In this document: one piece after another, positions 8,480 through 15,285 of the stretch
How positions within the stretch are numbered: position 1 is the stretch's first letter
How the letters are laid out: each line of letters opens with the position of its first letter
Assembly (NCBI RefSeq): GCF_009857435.1
Contig: NZ_WWCK01000008.1
Coordinates: 248,001-312,000 of the forward strand
DNA length: 64,000 nucleotides
Reading direction: 5' to 3'
Origin: Duganella rivi
GTDB taxonomy: Bacteria; Pseudomonadota; Gammaproteobacteria; Burkholderiales; Burkholderiaceae_D
Translations under genes and position numbers: made by a program
The notes under the pieces: generated by a model
Databases searched by the model: none
The model's input: only the letters and a program-made list of their open reading frames with translations
What the model was told of the DNA's origin: nothing

Positions 8480-8968
8480 ATGACCGCAGCCAAACTCGAG
8501 ATTCCTGACGCCATCGTTGCCGCCCTGGGCGACTGGGTACAGCAGCAGGCCGAGGCGGCGGGCGCGGGGCCGCGCGCCGCGCTGGCGCGCTCGGAGCAGG
8601 AACTGCAAGCGGCGCGCGACGAACTGGGCGCCGCCAGCGCCGCGCGCGAGGCCGCCCAGGCGCTGGCCGCCGAGCGCAACGAAGAAATCGAGCAATTGAT
8701 GGCCGAGCTGCGCAATGCCCGCGCCATAGCCACCGACGCGCTGGTCGGCAAGGCCAAAGACCAACTGGCAATCGACGGCAAGGACGCCCAGCTGGCCGAC
8801 TTGCGCGCGCAGATCGAGCGCAATGTGGCTGCGGCGGCGGCCCTGTCCGACGCCCGTCTGCAAGCCGAGATGGAACTGGTCGGCGCCGTCACCGCGCGCG
8901 ACAACTACGCCGCCGAAATCAAAGACCTGCGCGCCCGCCTTGCGGCGCGCCAAACCGAGCGCGCATAA
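8480..8968 (+). CDS. Hypothetical coiled-coil protein (KfrA-like character)
   Basis: A 162-residue acidic, alanine-rich protein. After a short N-terminal segment (about 1-25) it is almost entirely a predicted alpha-helical coiled coil, with long runs rich in Ala, Glu, Gln, Leu and Arg. A good ribosome site (TAGGAG) lies 7 nt upstream of the ATG. No catalytic motif, signal peptide or membrane segment is visible. The style recalls KfrA-type coiled-coil DNA-binding proteins, but it lacks a recognisable N-terminal DNA-binding domain, so I make no functional call. It stands alone between lacI and the PEP-CTERM gene. Confidence 0.6.
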   Translation: MTAAKLEIPDAIVAALGDWVQQQAEAAGAGPRAALARSEQELQAARDELGAASAAREAAQALAAERNEEIEQLMAELRNARAIATDALVGKAKDQLAIDGKDAQLADLRAQIERNVAAAAALSDARLQAEMELVGAVTARDNYAAEIKDLRARLAARQTERA

Positions 8969-9080
8969 TCCTATCGGCCAGGCAATAAGTGATATAAAAA
9001 TGAAATGAAGATTTTTATTTTGGAAACGAATCTCACTGCTAATATGGCTGGACCATACACAATAAGAGGGGAGATAAAAA

Positions 9081-9638
9081 ATGAAAGCCTTCGTACGAAA
9101 GACCATGCAGGCGGCCGTGCTGGCCACCACCATGCTGGGGGCGGCGGCCTTTGCCGCTCCGCCGCCTGGCCACGGCCCGGCCGATCCGCCGGACTGCAGC
9201 ATTGCCTTCAACGGCGACCTCAAGGCCGTGGTGGTGAGCGATTGCAGCGGCTTTGTCGAGCACAACCAGATCAAGGGCTCGGCCGACGCCACCGCGGCCG
9301 GCATGCTGGCCGACCTGGGCGTGCTCTCCGACGGCCACTTCCTGGCGGCGGCCAGCGTGTCCGGCACCACGCTGACCTTTAGCCAGGCGCTGTACGGCGT
9401 GACCGTGATCGGCCTGCACATCGGCGGCGGCTCGGACGGCAACGTCAAGGAAAGCTCGGCCTTCTTCAAATTCGACGCCGGCACCACCGGCATCCACAGC
9501 GTGGACACCCGCTTCACCTCGCTCTCCAACGGCGGCTTGTACCTGACCAGCGCGGTGCCGGAGCCGGAAACCTACGGCATGCTGCTGGCCGGCATCGGCC
9601 TGATTGGCGTGCTGGCCCGGCGCCGCCGCAAGGCCTGA
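9081..9638 (+). CDS. PEP-CTERM sorting domain protein
   Basis: A 185-residue exported protein. An N-terminal signal peptide ends near AAAFAA. The C-terminus carries the complete PEP-CTERM tripartite signal: VPEPETYG, a hydrophobic helix (MLLAGIGLIGVLA) and a basic RRRRKA tail. Such proteins are recognised by an exosortase (EpsH/Xrt) and processed during export, usually in exopolysaccharide-producing Gram-negative bacteria. No exosortase gene is in the window. The middle is a small beta-rich domain with two close cysteines (DCSI...DCSG) and no recognised activity. GGGGAG provides the ribosome site. Its stop abuts the stop of the convergent DJ-1 gene. Confidence 0.85.
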   Translation: MKAFVRKTMQAAVLATTMLGAAAFAAPPPGHGPADPPDCSIAFNGDLKAVVVSDCSGFVEHNQIKGSADATAAGMLADLGVLSDGHFLAAASVSGTTLTFSQALYGVTVIGLHIGGGSDGNVKESSAFFKFDAGTTGIHSVDTRFTSLSNGGLYLTSAVPEPETYGMLLAGIGLIGVLARRRRKA

Positions 9639-10466
9639 TCAGCGCAGCTGCTTCAGCATGGCCAAGGCGACCGCCTTGGCCGACTGCGGATTCTGGCCCG
9701 AGATCAGCTCGCGGTCTTCCACCACGTTCTCGCTCCACGGCTTGGCTTCGACGAAATTCGCGCCGGCCGCCACCAGGCCGTCTTGCGGGAACAGCTTCAT
9801 CTGGCCGCCGTTCAGGAAGCCCTTGGCTTGCTCTTCTTCCTCGTTGGTGAAGGCGGTCATCTTGTAGCCCTGGTAAATCCACTGCGCTGGCTGCGGACGC
9901 TGGCCGGCTTCCAGCTGCGCCACATAGCCGCGCGCATCGGGGATGGCTGACAGCAGGGCGATGGTGCCGTGGCAGGTCAGGCCGGTCACCTTGTTGGCAT
10001 GGTGGAAGCTGGCCAGCAGCTCGCCCAGGTTCCTATCCTTGAGCAGGTCTTGCATCGGGATGTGGCCGCCCGGCACGAACACGGCGTCGAACTTGTCGTA
10101 GCCGATCTGCTTCACCTGCGCCAGGCTGATGGCGGGCGAATTGGTCTTCGAGGTCAGCTTGAGCGTGGCCAGCAGCGCCTTGCTCTCCTGGCGCGCCTGC
10201 TCGTTGCCGCCCCAGAAATTGACATCATCCGACTTCTGGTCAGCCGACGGCGCCTTGCCGCTCGGCGTGGCAAACACCACCGTGTGGCCGGCGGCGATGA
10301 AGGTTTGTACCGGCTCCATCAACTCATTGAGGAAGAAACCGGTCTGCATCACCTTGCCGTCCTTGAGATCGAGTTTGTCTTGATCGGACACCACCACCAG
10401 CACCGTGCCGGCGTTAGCGAAATGGGCGGAAGCGGCCAGCAGGCCGGCGAGTATCGTCTTAGTCAT
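9639..10466 (-). CDS. DJ-1/PfpI family protein (class I glutamine amidotransferase-like)
   Basis: A 275-residue protein of the DJ-1/PfpI superfamily with a predicted signal peptide (MTKTILAGLLAASAHFANA), so probably periplasmic. The nucleophile elbow is visible as GLTCHGTIAL, with the catalytic cysteine followed by histidine as in Hsp31-type glyoxalase III proteins. VFVPGGHIPMQDL is the conserved oxyanion/acid loop, and ISGQNPQSA near the C-terminus is typical of the Hsp31/YhbO-like branch. Family members act as glutathione-independent glyoxalases, amidases or chaperones; the exact role here is undecided. It is transcribed alone on the minus strand and meets the PEP-CTERM gene tail to tail with no gap. 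Confidence 0.82.
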   Translation of the reverse strand: MTKTILAGLLAASAHFANAGTVLVVVSDQDKLDLKDGKVMQTGFFLNELMEPVQTFIAAGHTVVFATPSGKAPSADQKSDDVNFWGGNEQARQESKALLATLKLTSKTNSPAISLAQVKQIGYDKFDAVFVPGGHIPMQDLLKDRNLGELLASFHHANKVTGLTCHGTIALLSAIPDARGYVAQLEAGQRPQPAQWIYQGYKMTAFTNEEEEQAKGFLNGGQMKLFPQDGLVAAGANFVEAKPWSENVVEDRELISGQNPQSAKAVALAMLKQLR

Positions 10467-10639
10467 TTACAGCTCCTGGATTGAAGCGGGCGGGGCGCCC
10501 ACCGATACCGGCAGGTTATTGCGCGCATCGGTGGCTGTAAATATGCTGGAATTTACTTCACTTGTTACATTGGGTAATTTGTTGCTGGCCTATCTACAGC
10601 TGGATGCATGATGCATCTCATGCTAGTCGCGACTCTGGT

Positions 10640-10667
10640 TTGGGTGAGGTGCAGATTGCACTACACT
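10640..10667 (+). promoter_or_regulatory. Probable vapBC promoter with an embedded inverted repeat
   Basis: TTGGGT (10640-10645) and TACACT (10662-10667) are separated by 16 bases. The spacer contains the inverted repeat GTGCA-GAT-TGCAC (10649-10661), a plausible site for autorepression by the antitoxin. Promoter strength and binding are inferred. Confidence 0.4.
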
Positions 10668-10695
10668 TTAAGCATCTGACTGCGAGGATCGCATC

Positions 10696-10947
10696 ATGGC
10701 TATTTTGACCGTTACCACAGGTGGGCAAGTCACCTTGGAAAAAGAAGTGCTCCAGCACTTGGGCATCAAGCCCGGCGACAAGATCGAACTCGACCTGCTG
10801 CCAGATGCCAAGGGCATGCTGAAAGCTGCACAACCGGCGGGAACCATCAGCGACTTTATCGGCCTGCTGGCCGGCCGCAGCCAGAAAATTGCCACGCTGG
10901 AGGAGATCGAAGAAGCCGCTGCGCAGGGATGGGCGGGTGAAAAATGA
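10696..10947 (+). CDS. VapB/AbrB-type antitoxin
   Basis: An 83-residue protein with an N-terminal SpoVT/AbrB swapped-hairpin DNA-binding domain (TVTTGGQVTLEKEVLQHLGI followed by PGDKIEL). The C-terminal part (about 50-83) is acidic and helical and would wrap around the toxin. The ATG has a GAGGAT ribosome site. The gene overlaps the PIN-domain toxin gene by 4 nt (ATGA), the standard antitoxin-first arrangement. The antitoxin is expected to neutralise the toxin and repress the shared promoter. Confidence 0.85.
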   Translation: MAILTVTTGGQVTLEKEVLQHLGIKPGDKIELDLLPDAKGMLKAAQPAGTISDFIGLLAGRSQKIATLEEIEEAAAQGWAGEK

Positions 10948-11339
10948 AGATCACTGTTGACACTAACGTTCTCGTGCGTGCTGTCGTTCAAGACGATCCT
11001 GCACAAGCGCAGCGTGCAGCAGCCATCTTGTTAAATGCAGGATTGATTGCGGTGACCCTGCCTGCCTTATGCGAATTGGTCTGGGTGCTGCGCAAGGTCT
11101 ATAGTTTCAAGCTGGCAGATTTGGAGCTGGCAGTACGTGCGCTAATCGCAGCGGCAAACGTTGAGATCAATCGGCCAGCTGTAGCAGCTGGATTGGCTAT
11201 GTTAGACGCAGGAGGAGACTTCGCTGATGGCGTGATCGCCCATGAGGGTAACGGACTTGGCGGCGAGACCTTTGTTTCCTTTGATAAGAAGGCAATCAGC
11301 CTACTGGCCACGCAAGGTCAATCCGTTCGCCTGTTGTAG
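10944..11339 (+). CDS. VapC-type PIN-domain ribonuclease toxin
   Basis: A 131-residue PIN-domain protein. The acidic Mg-binding residues expected of VapC nucleases are visible: Asp in VDTNVLVR, Glu in LPALCELVWVL, Asp in GGDFADGVIA and Asp in FVSFDKKA. Known VapC toxins cut tRNA or rRNA and stop translation. It overlaps the antitoxin gene by 4 nt, indicating coupled translation. The pair sits at the edge of a small AT-richer island beside tRNA-Phe, a usual place for mobile toxin-antitoxin modules. The RNA target cannot be told from sequence. Confidence 0.88.
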   Translation: MKITVDTNVLVRAVVQDDPAQAQRAAAILLNAGLIAVTLPALCELVWVLRKVYSFKLADLELAVRALIAAANVEINRPAVAAGLAMLDAGGDFADGVIAHEGNGLGGETFVSFDKKAISLLATQGQSVRLL

Positions 11340-11385
11340 CAATGCGAAAAGAATCGAATTTCCGACATAAGGATATCAAGTCCGC

Positions 11386-11410
11386 AGCAGATAGCATAGA
11401 GCTATCTGCT
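11386..11410. repeat. Perfect hairpin between vapC and the convergent gene
   Basis: A 10-bp perfect inverted repeat (arm AGCAGATAGC) with a 5-nt loop lies over the stop codon of the minus-strand gene and 47 bp after vapC. Neither strand has a T tract after it, so it is not a standard terminator. It may still stop or protect the convergent transcripts. Confidence 0.6.
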
Positions 11411-11995
11411 CGGCGGGTACTTTGGAGTATCCAGAAATATTGAATAGTTTTCAGTATAGTATTTCTCGACACCGGCAAGAAATGATCGCGAAACGCTGGT
11501 GTTTTTGAGCGCACGGCGCGCCATTGGCTGCCACCATCCACTGTCGTTAAATGAAATGTACGCCGCGACCAGTCCCAGCGAATCGTGAGGACAGTTTGCG
11601 CTAAGTCGGCCGAAGCTTCGATCGATGAGATCAGCTGGCATCATATCTATCTGGATTGGGTATAAAGGCCCAATGCTTCCAGCATGAACATCAATCACAT
11701 TAGCGGCGTGCATTCCTCTCCATTGATCCTCCGGGCTAGTGTCAGAAACTACTAAATGGACAACCGCTGAATAAGGAACTCCATGAGTGAAGATTGCGTT
11801 GGCCTGAGAAAATCCAAACTCATTTGGCGCCTTCCCTTGCCTTGCATATTTTGCGCGAACTACCTTGATTTCTATTGCAAGCGTGTCGGAGAGAATCAGG
11901 TTGTCATCAGCATATGGAATAATTAAGAGATCAATATCGCCGGGAAACGTCACATCAGGAGCGATGGCGGCTGTTGGGACAACCGGGGCGATCAT
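11402..11995 (-). CDS. Uncharacterised protein with a PD-(D/E)XK nuclease-like core
   Basis: A 197-residue protein I cannot assign to a named family. Residues 18-66 show a nuclease-like pattern: PGDIDLLIIPY (D20, D22), a beta strand IEIK (E42, K44) and a following helix with GFSQANAI (Q64). This spacing matches PD-(D/E)XK endonuclease folds. No signal peptide or membrane segment is seen. I start at 11995 because GGAAGTGGAG precedes that ATG and its ATGA overlaps the stop of the upstream small gene; an in-frame ATG at 12016 would add seven residues. Base composition is clearly more AT-rich than the surroundings, suggesting horizontal transfer. A role in defence or DNA processing is inference. 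Confidence 0.6.
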   Translation of the reverse strand: MIAPVVPTAAIAPDVTFPGDIDLLIIPYADDNLILSDTLAIEIKVVRAKYARQGKAPNEFGFSQANAIFTHGVPYSAVVHLVVSDTSPEDQWRGMHAANVIDVHAGSIGPLYPIQIDMMPADLIDRSFGRLSANCPHDSLGLVAAYISFNDSGWWQPMARRALKNTSVSRSFLAGVEKYYTENYSIFLDTPKYPPSR

Positions 11996-12207
11996 AACTC
12001 CACTTCCTTTGCCCATTTTTCAAAATGGCGTGGCATTAGGCCTCGATAGCAAAGCCCGAAAAGACGACGATTGGCCATGAGCGCTAGTGTAACGGCAAGT
12101 TCGTCATTCTTTTCGACTAGCTTCTTAGGTATCCAGAATATTTCTTGTTGATCTTGAAAGAGGGGCGGGCGACGAATCAACTTAACGCAGTAGGTATCCA
12201 TGATCAA
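11992..12207 (-). CDS. Small hypothetical protein coupled to the nuclease-like gene
   Basis: A protein of 71 residues, or 69 if translation starts at the ATG at 12201. It is mixed in charge, with no signal peptide or motif I recognise. Its stop codon overlaps the start of the downstream nuclease-like gene as ATGA, which argues for translational coupling and so for a real gene. A single long protein split by a frameshift is the alternative. It shares the AT-rich composition of its partner. A small partner or immunity protein would fit, but nothing in the sequence proves this. Confidence 0.45.
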   Translation of the reverse strand: MIMDTYCVKLIRRPPLFQDQQEIFWIPKKLVEKNDELAVTLALMANRRLFGLCYRGLMPRHFEKWAKEVEL

Positions 12208-12312
12208 ACAGTTAATGCGTTTGAGATAGGGACAAGATACTCCGAGCTTGCTTTGGCGCGCGACAAAATACTGAACGATCTGGAATGTCGCGGTAAAAAA
12301 TCATCCAAAAAC

Positions 12313-12340
12313 AAAAACGCCACCCGAAGGTGGCGTTTTT
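12313..12340. terminator. Bidirectional terminator between the island and tRNA-Phe
   Basis: A 12-bp perfect inverted repeat has arm AAAAACGCCACC at 12313-12324, loop CGAA, and the complementary arm ending in TTTTT. It works in both directions and lies 12 bp beyond the 3' end of the minus-strand tRNA gene. Confidence 0.85.
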
Positions 12341-12352
12341 GTTATGAATTCT

Positions 12353-12428
12353 TGGTGGCCCGGGGCGGAATCGAACCACCGACACAAGGATTTTCAATCC
12401 TCTGCTCTACCAACTGAGCTACCAGGCC
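12353..12428 (-). tRNA. tRNA-Phe (anticodon GAA)
   Basis: A complete 76-base cloverleaf reads on the minus strand. The acceptor stem is GGCCTGG paired with CCGGGCC (one U-G pair). The D arm is AGCTCAGTTGGTAGAGC and the anticodon loop TTGAAAA contains GAA. The T arm has GTTCGATTCC, and the 3' CCA is encoded. The terminator at 12313-12340 follows it. Confidence 0.97.
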
Positions 12429-12486
12429 AAGGGCACGCATTATAGCGACCGCCAAGCGGATTTGGCAAGTCCCTGAATCCATTTTG

Positions 12487-12513
12487 TTGACAGCCTTATG
12501 GTCGACGTATAAA
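12487..12513 (+). promoter_or_regulatory. Possible sigma-70 promoter of the M20 peptidase gene
   Basis: TTGACA (12487-12492) is followed after 15 bases by TATAAA (12508-12513). The spacer is short for a standard promoter; the overlapping -10 TAAATT would give 17. It lies 38 bp before the ATG. Confidence 0.4.
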
Positions 12514-12551
12514 TTTGACCGATTAGGCAATCTTACCGAAACAGGGACACT

Positions 12552-13955
12552 ATGAAGAAGGCAGCTTGGTTGATGGCAGGTTTGGCAATGGCCGGAGCAG
12601 CACAGGGCGCGCAACTGACGCCGGTGCAGCAGCAGATGCGCGCGATTTACCAAGAGCTGGTGGAGACCAATACCACCAACTCGGTGGGCTCCTGCACGCT
12701 GGCCGCGCAAAAGATGGCCAAGCGTCTGAAAGGCGGCGGCTTCAAGGATGCCGAACTGCAGCTCATCATCCCGCCCGGCGGCCCGAAAAAGGGCAACCTG
12801 GTGGCGCGCCTGAAGGGCGACGGCAGCAAGAAGCCGCTGCTCTTGCTGGCCCACATCGACGTGGTGGAAGCCAAGCGCGAAGACTGGGAGCGCGATCCGT
12901 TCAAGCTGGTCGAGGAAAACGGCATGTTCTACGCGCGCGGCGCCTCGGACGACAAGGCCATGGCCGCCTCCTTCGTCAACAATATGATCCTGTACAAAAA
13001 AGAAAAGCTGCCGCTCAAGCGCGACATCATCATGGCGCTGACCTGCGACGAGGAACTGGTGCCATCCGACTTTGACGGCGCCGAATACCTGGTCAAGCAC
13101 CACCGCGCGCTGATCGACGCCGAGATCGCCCTCAACGAAGGCGGCGGCGGCCTGCTGGACAAGGACGGCAAGCCGGTGCGCCACGGCATCCAGGCCGGCG
13201 AGAAGATTTACCAGAGCTTCCAGCTGGAAGTGACCAATCCCGGCGGCCACAGCTCGGCGCCGTACAAGGACAACGCGATCTACCATCTGGCCGACGGCCT
13301 GTCGCGCCTCGGCCAGTTCTCGTTCCCGTTCAAGTTGTCGCCGGTCACGCGCGCTTACTACGAGCGCATGGCGCAGATCGAAAAAGGCCAAGTGGCCGAG
13401 GACATGAAGGCAATCCTGCAAGACCCGCCCGATCAAGCCGCGCTCGATCGCCTGTATGCGGTCAGCCCTGGGCACAATTCCACCGTGCGCACCACCTGCG
13501 TGGCGACCAAGGTCGAAGCGGGCCACGCCGACAACGCCTTGCCGCAGCGCGCCCGCGCCAATGTCAATTGCCGCATCCTGCCGGGCGAACCAATCGCGGA
13601 AGTGCAGGCGACTTTGCAGCGCGTGGTGGCCGACGACAAGATCAAGATCACCCGCATCGGCGATGGTGTCGACGGCCCGATGCCGCCGATGACGCCAACG
13701 CTGATGAAGGCCGTCGAAGAGATCAGCAACGATATGTGGCCGGGCGTGCCGGTGATTCCGACCATGTCGACCGGCGGCACCGATGGCCGCTACCTGAACA
13801 ACGCCGGCATCTGGACTTACGGCGTGAGCGGCATGTTCCACGGCCCGGAAGGCAGCGGCGCGCACGGCTTGAATGAGCACATCCGCGTGAAGTCGCTGTA
13901 CGACGGTCAGGAATATTTGTACCGTCTCGCCAAGCGCCTCGCCACGGAACAATAA
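12552..13955 (+). CDS. Exported M20/M25/M40 family metallopeptidase
   Basis: A 467-residue zinc-dependent exopeptidase with a signal peptide (MKKAAWLMAGLAMAGAAQG), so probably periplasmic. The M20 metal and catalytic elements are visible: LLAHIDVVEA (first Zn histidine and catalytic Asp), GASDDKA (bridging Asp), TCDEELVP (catalytic Glu and Zn Glu), and a late GMFHGPEGSGAHGLNEH with the last Zn histidine. The lid domain contains NPGGHSSAP. Such enzymes cleave dipeptides, N-acyl amino acids or C-terminal residues; substrate is not predictable. It is transcribed alone after tRNA-Phe and ends at a terminator shared with the convergent amylase gene. Confidence 0.88.
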   Translation: MKKAAWLMAGLAMAGAAQGAQLTPVQQQMRAIYQELVETNTTNSVGSCTLAAQKMAKRLKGGGFKDAELQLIIPPGGPKKGNLVARLKGDGSKKPLLLLAHIDVVEAKREDWERDPFKLVEENGMFYARGASDDKAMAASFVNNMILYKKEKLPLKRDIIMALTCDEELVPSDFDGAEYLVKHHRALIDAEIALNEGGGGLLDKDGKPVRHGIQAGEKIYQSFQLEVTNPGGHSSAPYKDNAIYHLADGLSRLGQFSFPFKLSPVTRAYYERMAQIEKGQVAEDMKAILQDPPDQAALDRLYAVSPGHNSTVRTTCVATKVEAGHADNALPQRARANVNCRILPGEPIAEVQATLQRVVADDKIKITRIGDGVDGPMPPMTPTLMKAVEEISNDMWPGVPVIPTMSTGGTDGRYLNNAGIWTYGVSGMFHGPEGSGAHGLNEHIRVKSLYDGQEYLYRLAKRLATEQ

Positions 13956-13979
13956 AAAAAGCCGCCCAAGGGCGGCTTT
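13954..13979. terminator. Shared terminator between the M20 peptidase and amylase genes
   Basis: The stem GCCGCC-CAAG-GGCGGC (13961-13976) is extended by A/T pairs. On the minus strand it is followed by seven U (complement of 13954-13960), making a strong terminator for the amylase transcript. The plus-strand T run is short and so weaker. Confidence 0.8.
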
Positions 13980-13981
13980 GC

Positions 13982-15274
13982 TTATTCCGGCACGATGATG
14001 CGCCAGCGCCACGGCTTGAGGAATGCCGGGCCTTCATCGCCGGCCAGCTTGTACTTTTGCAGCTGGCCGGTGGTGTTGATGATCACGCGCACGTGATTCG
14101 CGCCTTGCTGGCGCTTGAAGGCAAACAGCTTGTCGTTGCCGACGTCCAGCAGCTGCACCGCGCCGCCGGCCGTGCCGTTCCACAGCGCCGGGTTCTGCTT
14201 CTTCAGCGCGTTGAGGCCCGCGAAGAACAATTCCAGCTCGATGTTGTTCCACTCGATAGTATCTTTTTCAAAGAACGCCAGCTTCTTGTCCAGCCGCGCT
14301 TCCTGGCCGTTGTAGACCAGCGGGATGCCGGGCAGGGTGTAGCTCAGCACCGCCATCGCGCCCCATGCCGGGCCATACAACTCCTTGTCCGTGCCTTCCC
14401 ACGAGTTGAGATCGTGGTTGTTGGTGAACTGTAAGCGGTATGCGTCGCGCGGATAAGCCTTGGCGGCCGTGCTGACGTATGTACGCAGCTCGGCGGCGCC
14501 AGCTTCGCCTTTACCGATCTTCTTCATGATGGCGTTCAGCGGCCAGTCGTAGCTGGCGTCGAAGGCCTTGTCGTGCAGTCCGGCGTCGTCCCACTCGGCC
14601 AGCATGAACACCGGCTTGATCTTGTCCAGCTGCGCGCGCGCCTGGTTCCAGAATTCGGTCGGCACCAGGCCAGCGGCATCGGCGCGGAAGCCATCCACGC
14701 CCACGTCCTTGACCCAGAACGCCATGGCCGCCGTCATGGCCGGCCACAGTTCCTTGTTGCCGTAATCGAGGCCGATCACGTCCGTCCATTCCTCGGTTTC
14801 GCCGGCGATGTTTTTAAAACTGACCGAGGCGATTTCGCCCTTGTCGTTTTTCTTGTACCAGTCCGGGTGCTGCGTGGCCCATGGATGATCCCACGCCGTG
14901 TGGTTGCCCACCCAGTCGAGGATCACGTGCATGCCCAGCGCGTGCGCCTGCTTCACCAGCTTGCGCACGTCGTCGATGCTGCCGAATTCCGGGTTGACGG
15001 CGCTGTAGTCCTGCACCGCGTAGTAGCTGCCCAGCGTGCCCTTGCGGTTCTTCTGGCCGATAGGATGAATCGGCATCAGCCAGATGATGTCCACGCCCAG
15101 CTGCTTGAGGCGCGGCAGGTCGGCCGTGAACGCGTTCAGCGTGCCGTCCTTGCTGTACTGGCGCAGGTTGACTTCATACACGTTCGAGCTGCGCGTCCAC
15201 GCCGGGTGTTTGACTTCGGCGTGGGCGGCGGTGAACAAGGTCGCCAGTATCAGCGAGGCGGCAAGCTTTTTCAT
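13982..15274 (-). CDS. Alpha-amylase family glycoside hydrolase (GH13)
   Basis: A 430-residue exported GH13 enzyme with a signal peptide (MKKLAASLILATLFTAAHA). The four GH13 regions are present: DWVGNHT (region I), GFRADAAG with the nucleophile Asp (region II), LAEWD with the acid/base Glu (region III) and FTNNHD with the transition-state Asp (region IV). It is shorter than classical alpha-amylases and opens at once into the barrel (VYEVNLRQYS...), like small bacterial oligosaccharide-acting amylases. AGGAGAG gives the ribosome site. It lies 11 bp after the S9 peptidase gene and is probably co-transcribed with it. The expected products are maltose or short malto-oligosaccharides. Confidence 0.9.
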   Translation of the reverse strand: MKKLAASLILATLFTAAHAEVKHPAWTRSSNVYEVNLRQYSKDGTLNAFTADLPRLKQLGVDIIWLMPIHPIGQKNRKGTLGSYYAVQDYSAVNPEFGSIDDVRKLVKQAHALGMHVILDWVGNHTAWDHPWATQHPDWYKKNDKGEIASVSFKNIAGETEEWTDVIGLDYGNKELWPAMTAAMAFWVKDVGVDGFRADAAGLVPTEFWNQARAQLDKIKPVFMLAEWDDAGLHDKAFDASYDWPLNAIMKKIGKGEAGAAELRTYVSTAAKAYPRDAYRLQFTNNHDLNSWEGTDKELYGPAWGAMAVLSYTLPGIPLVYNGQEARLDKKLAFFEKDTIEWNNIELELFFAGLNALKKQNPALWNGTAGGAVQLLDVGNDKLFAFKRQQGANHVRVIINTTGQLQKYKLAGDEGPAFLKPWRWRIIVPE

Positions 15275-15285
15275 AACTCTCCTGT

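Noticed and set aside
12353..12428. tRNA-Phe as an integration site with a duplicated 3' end flanking the AT-rich island
   Set aside because: I looked for a second copy of the tRNA 3' end between 10,500 and 12,350 and did not see one; no integrase gene is present.
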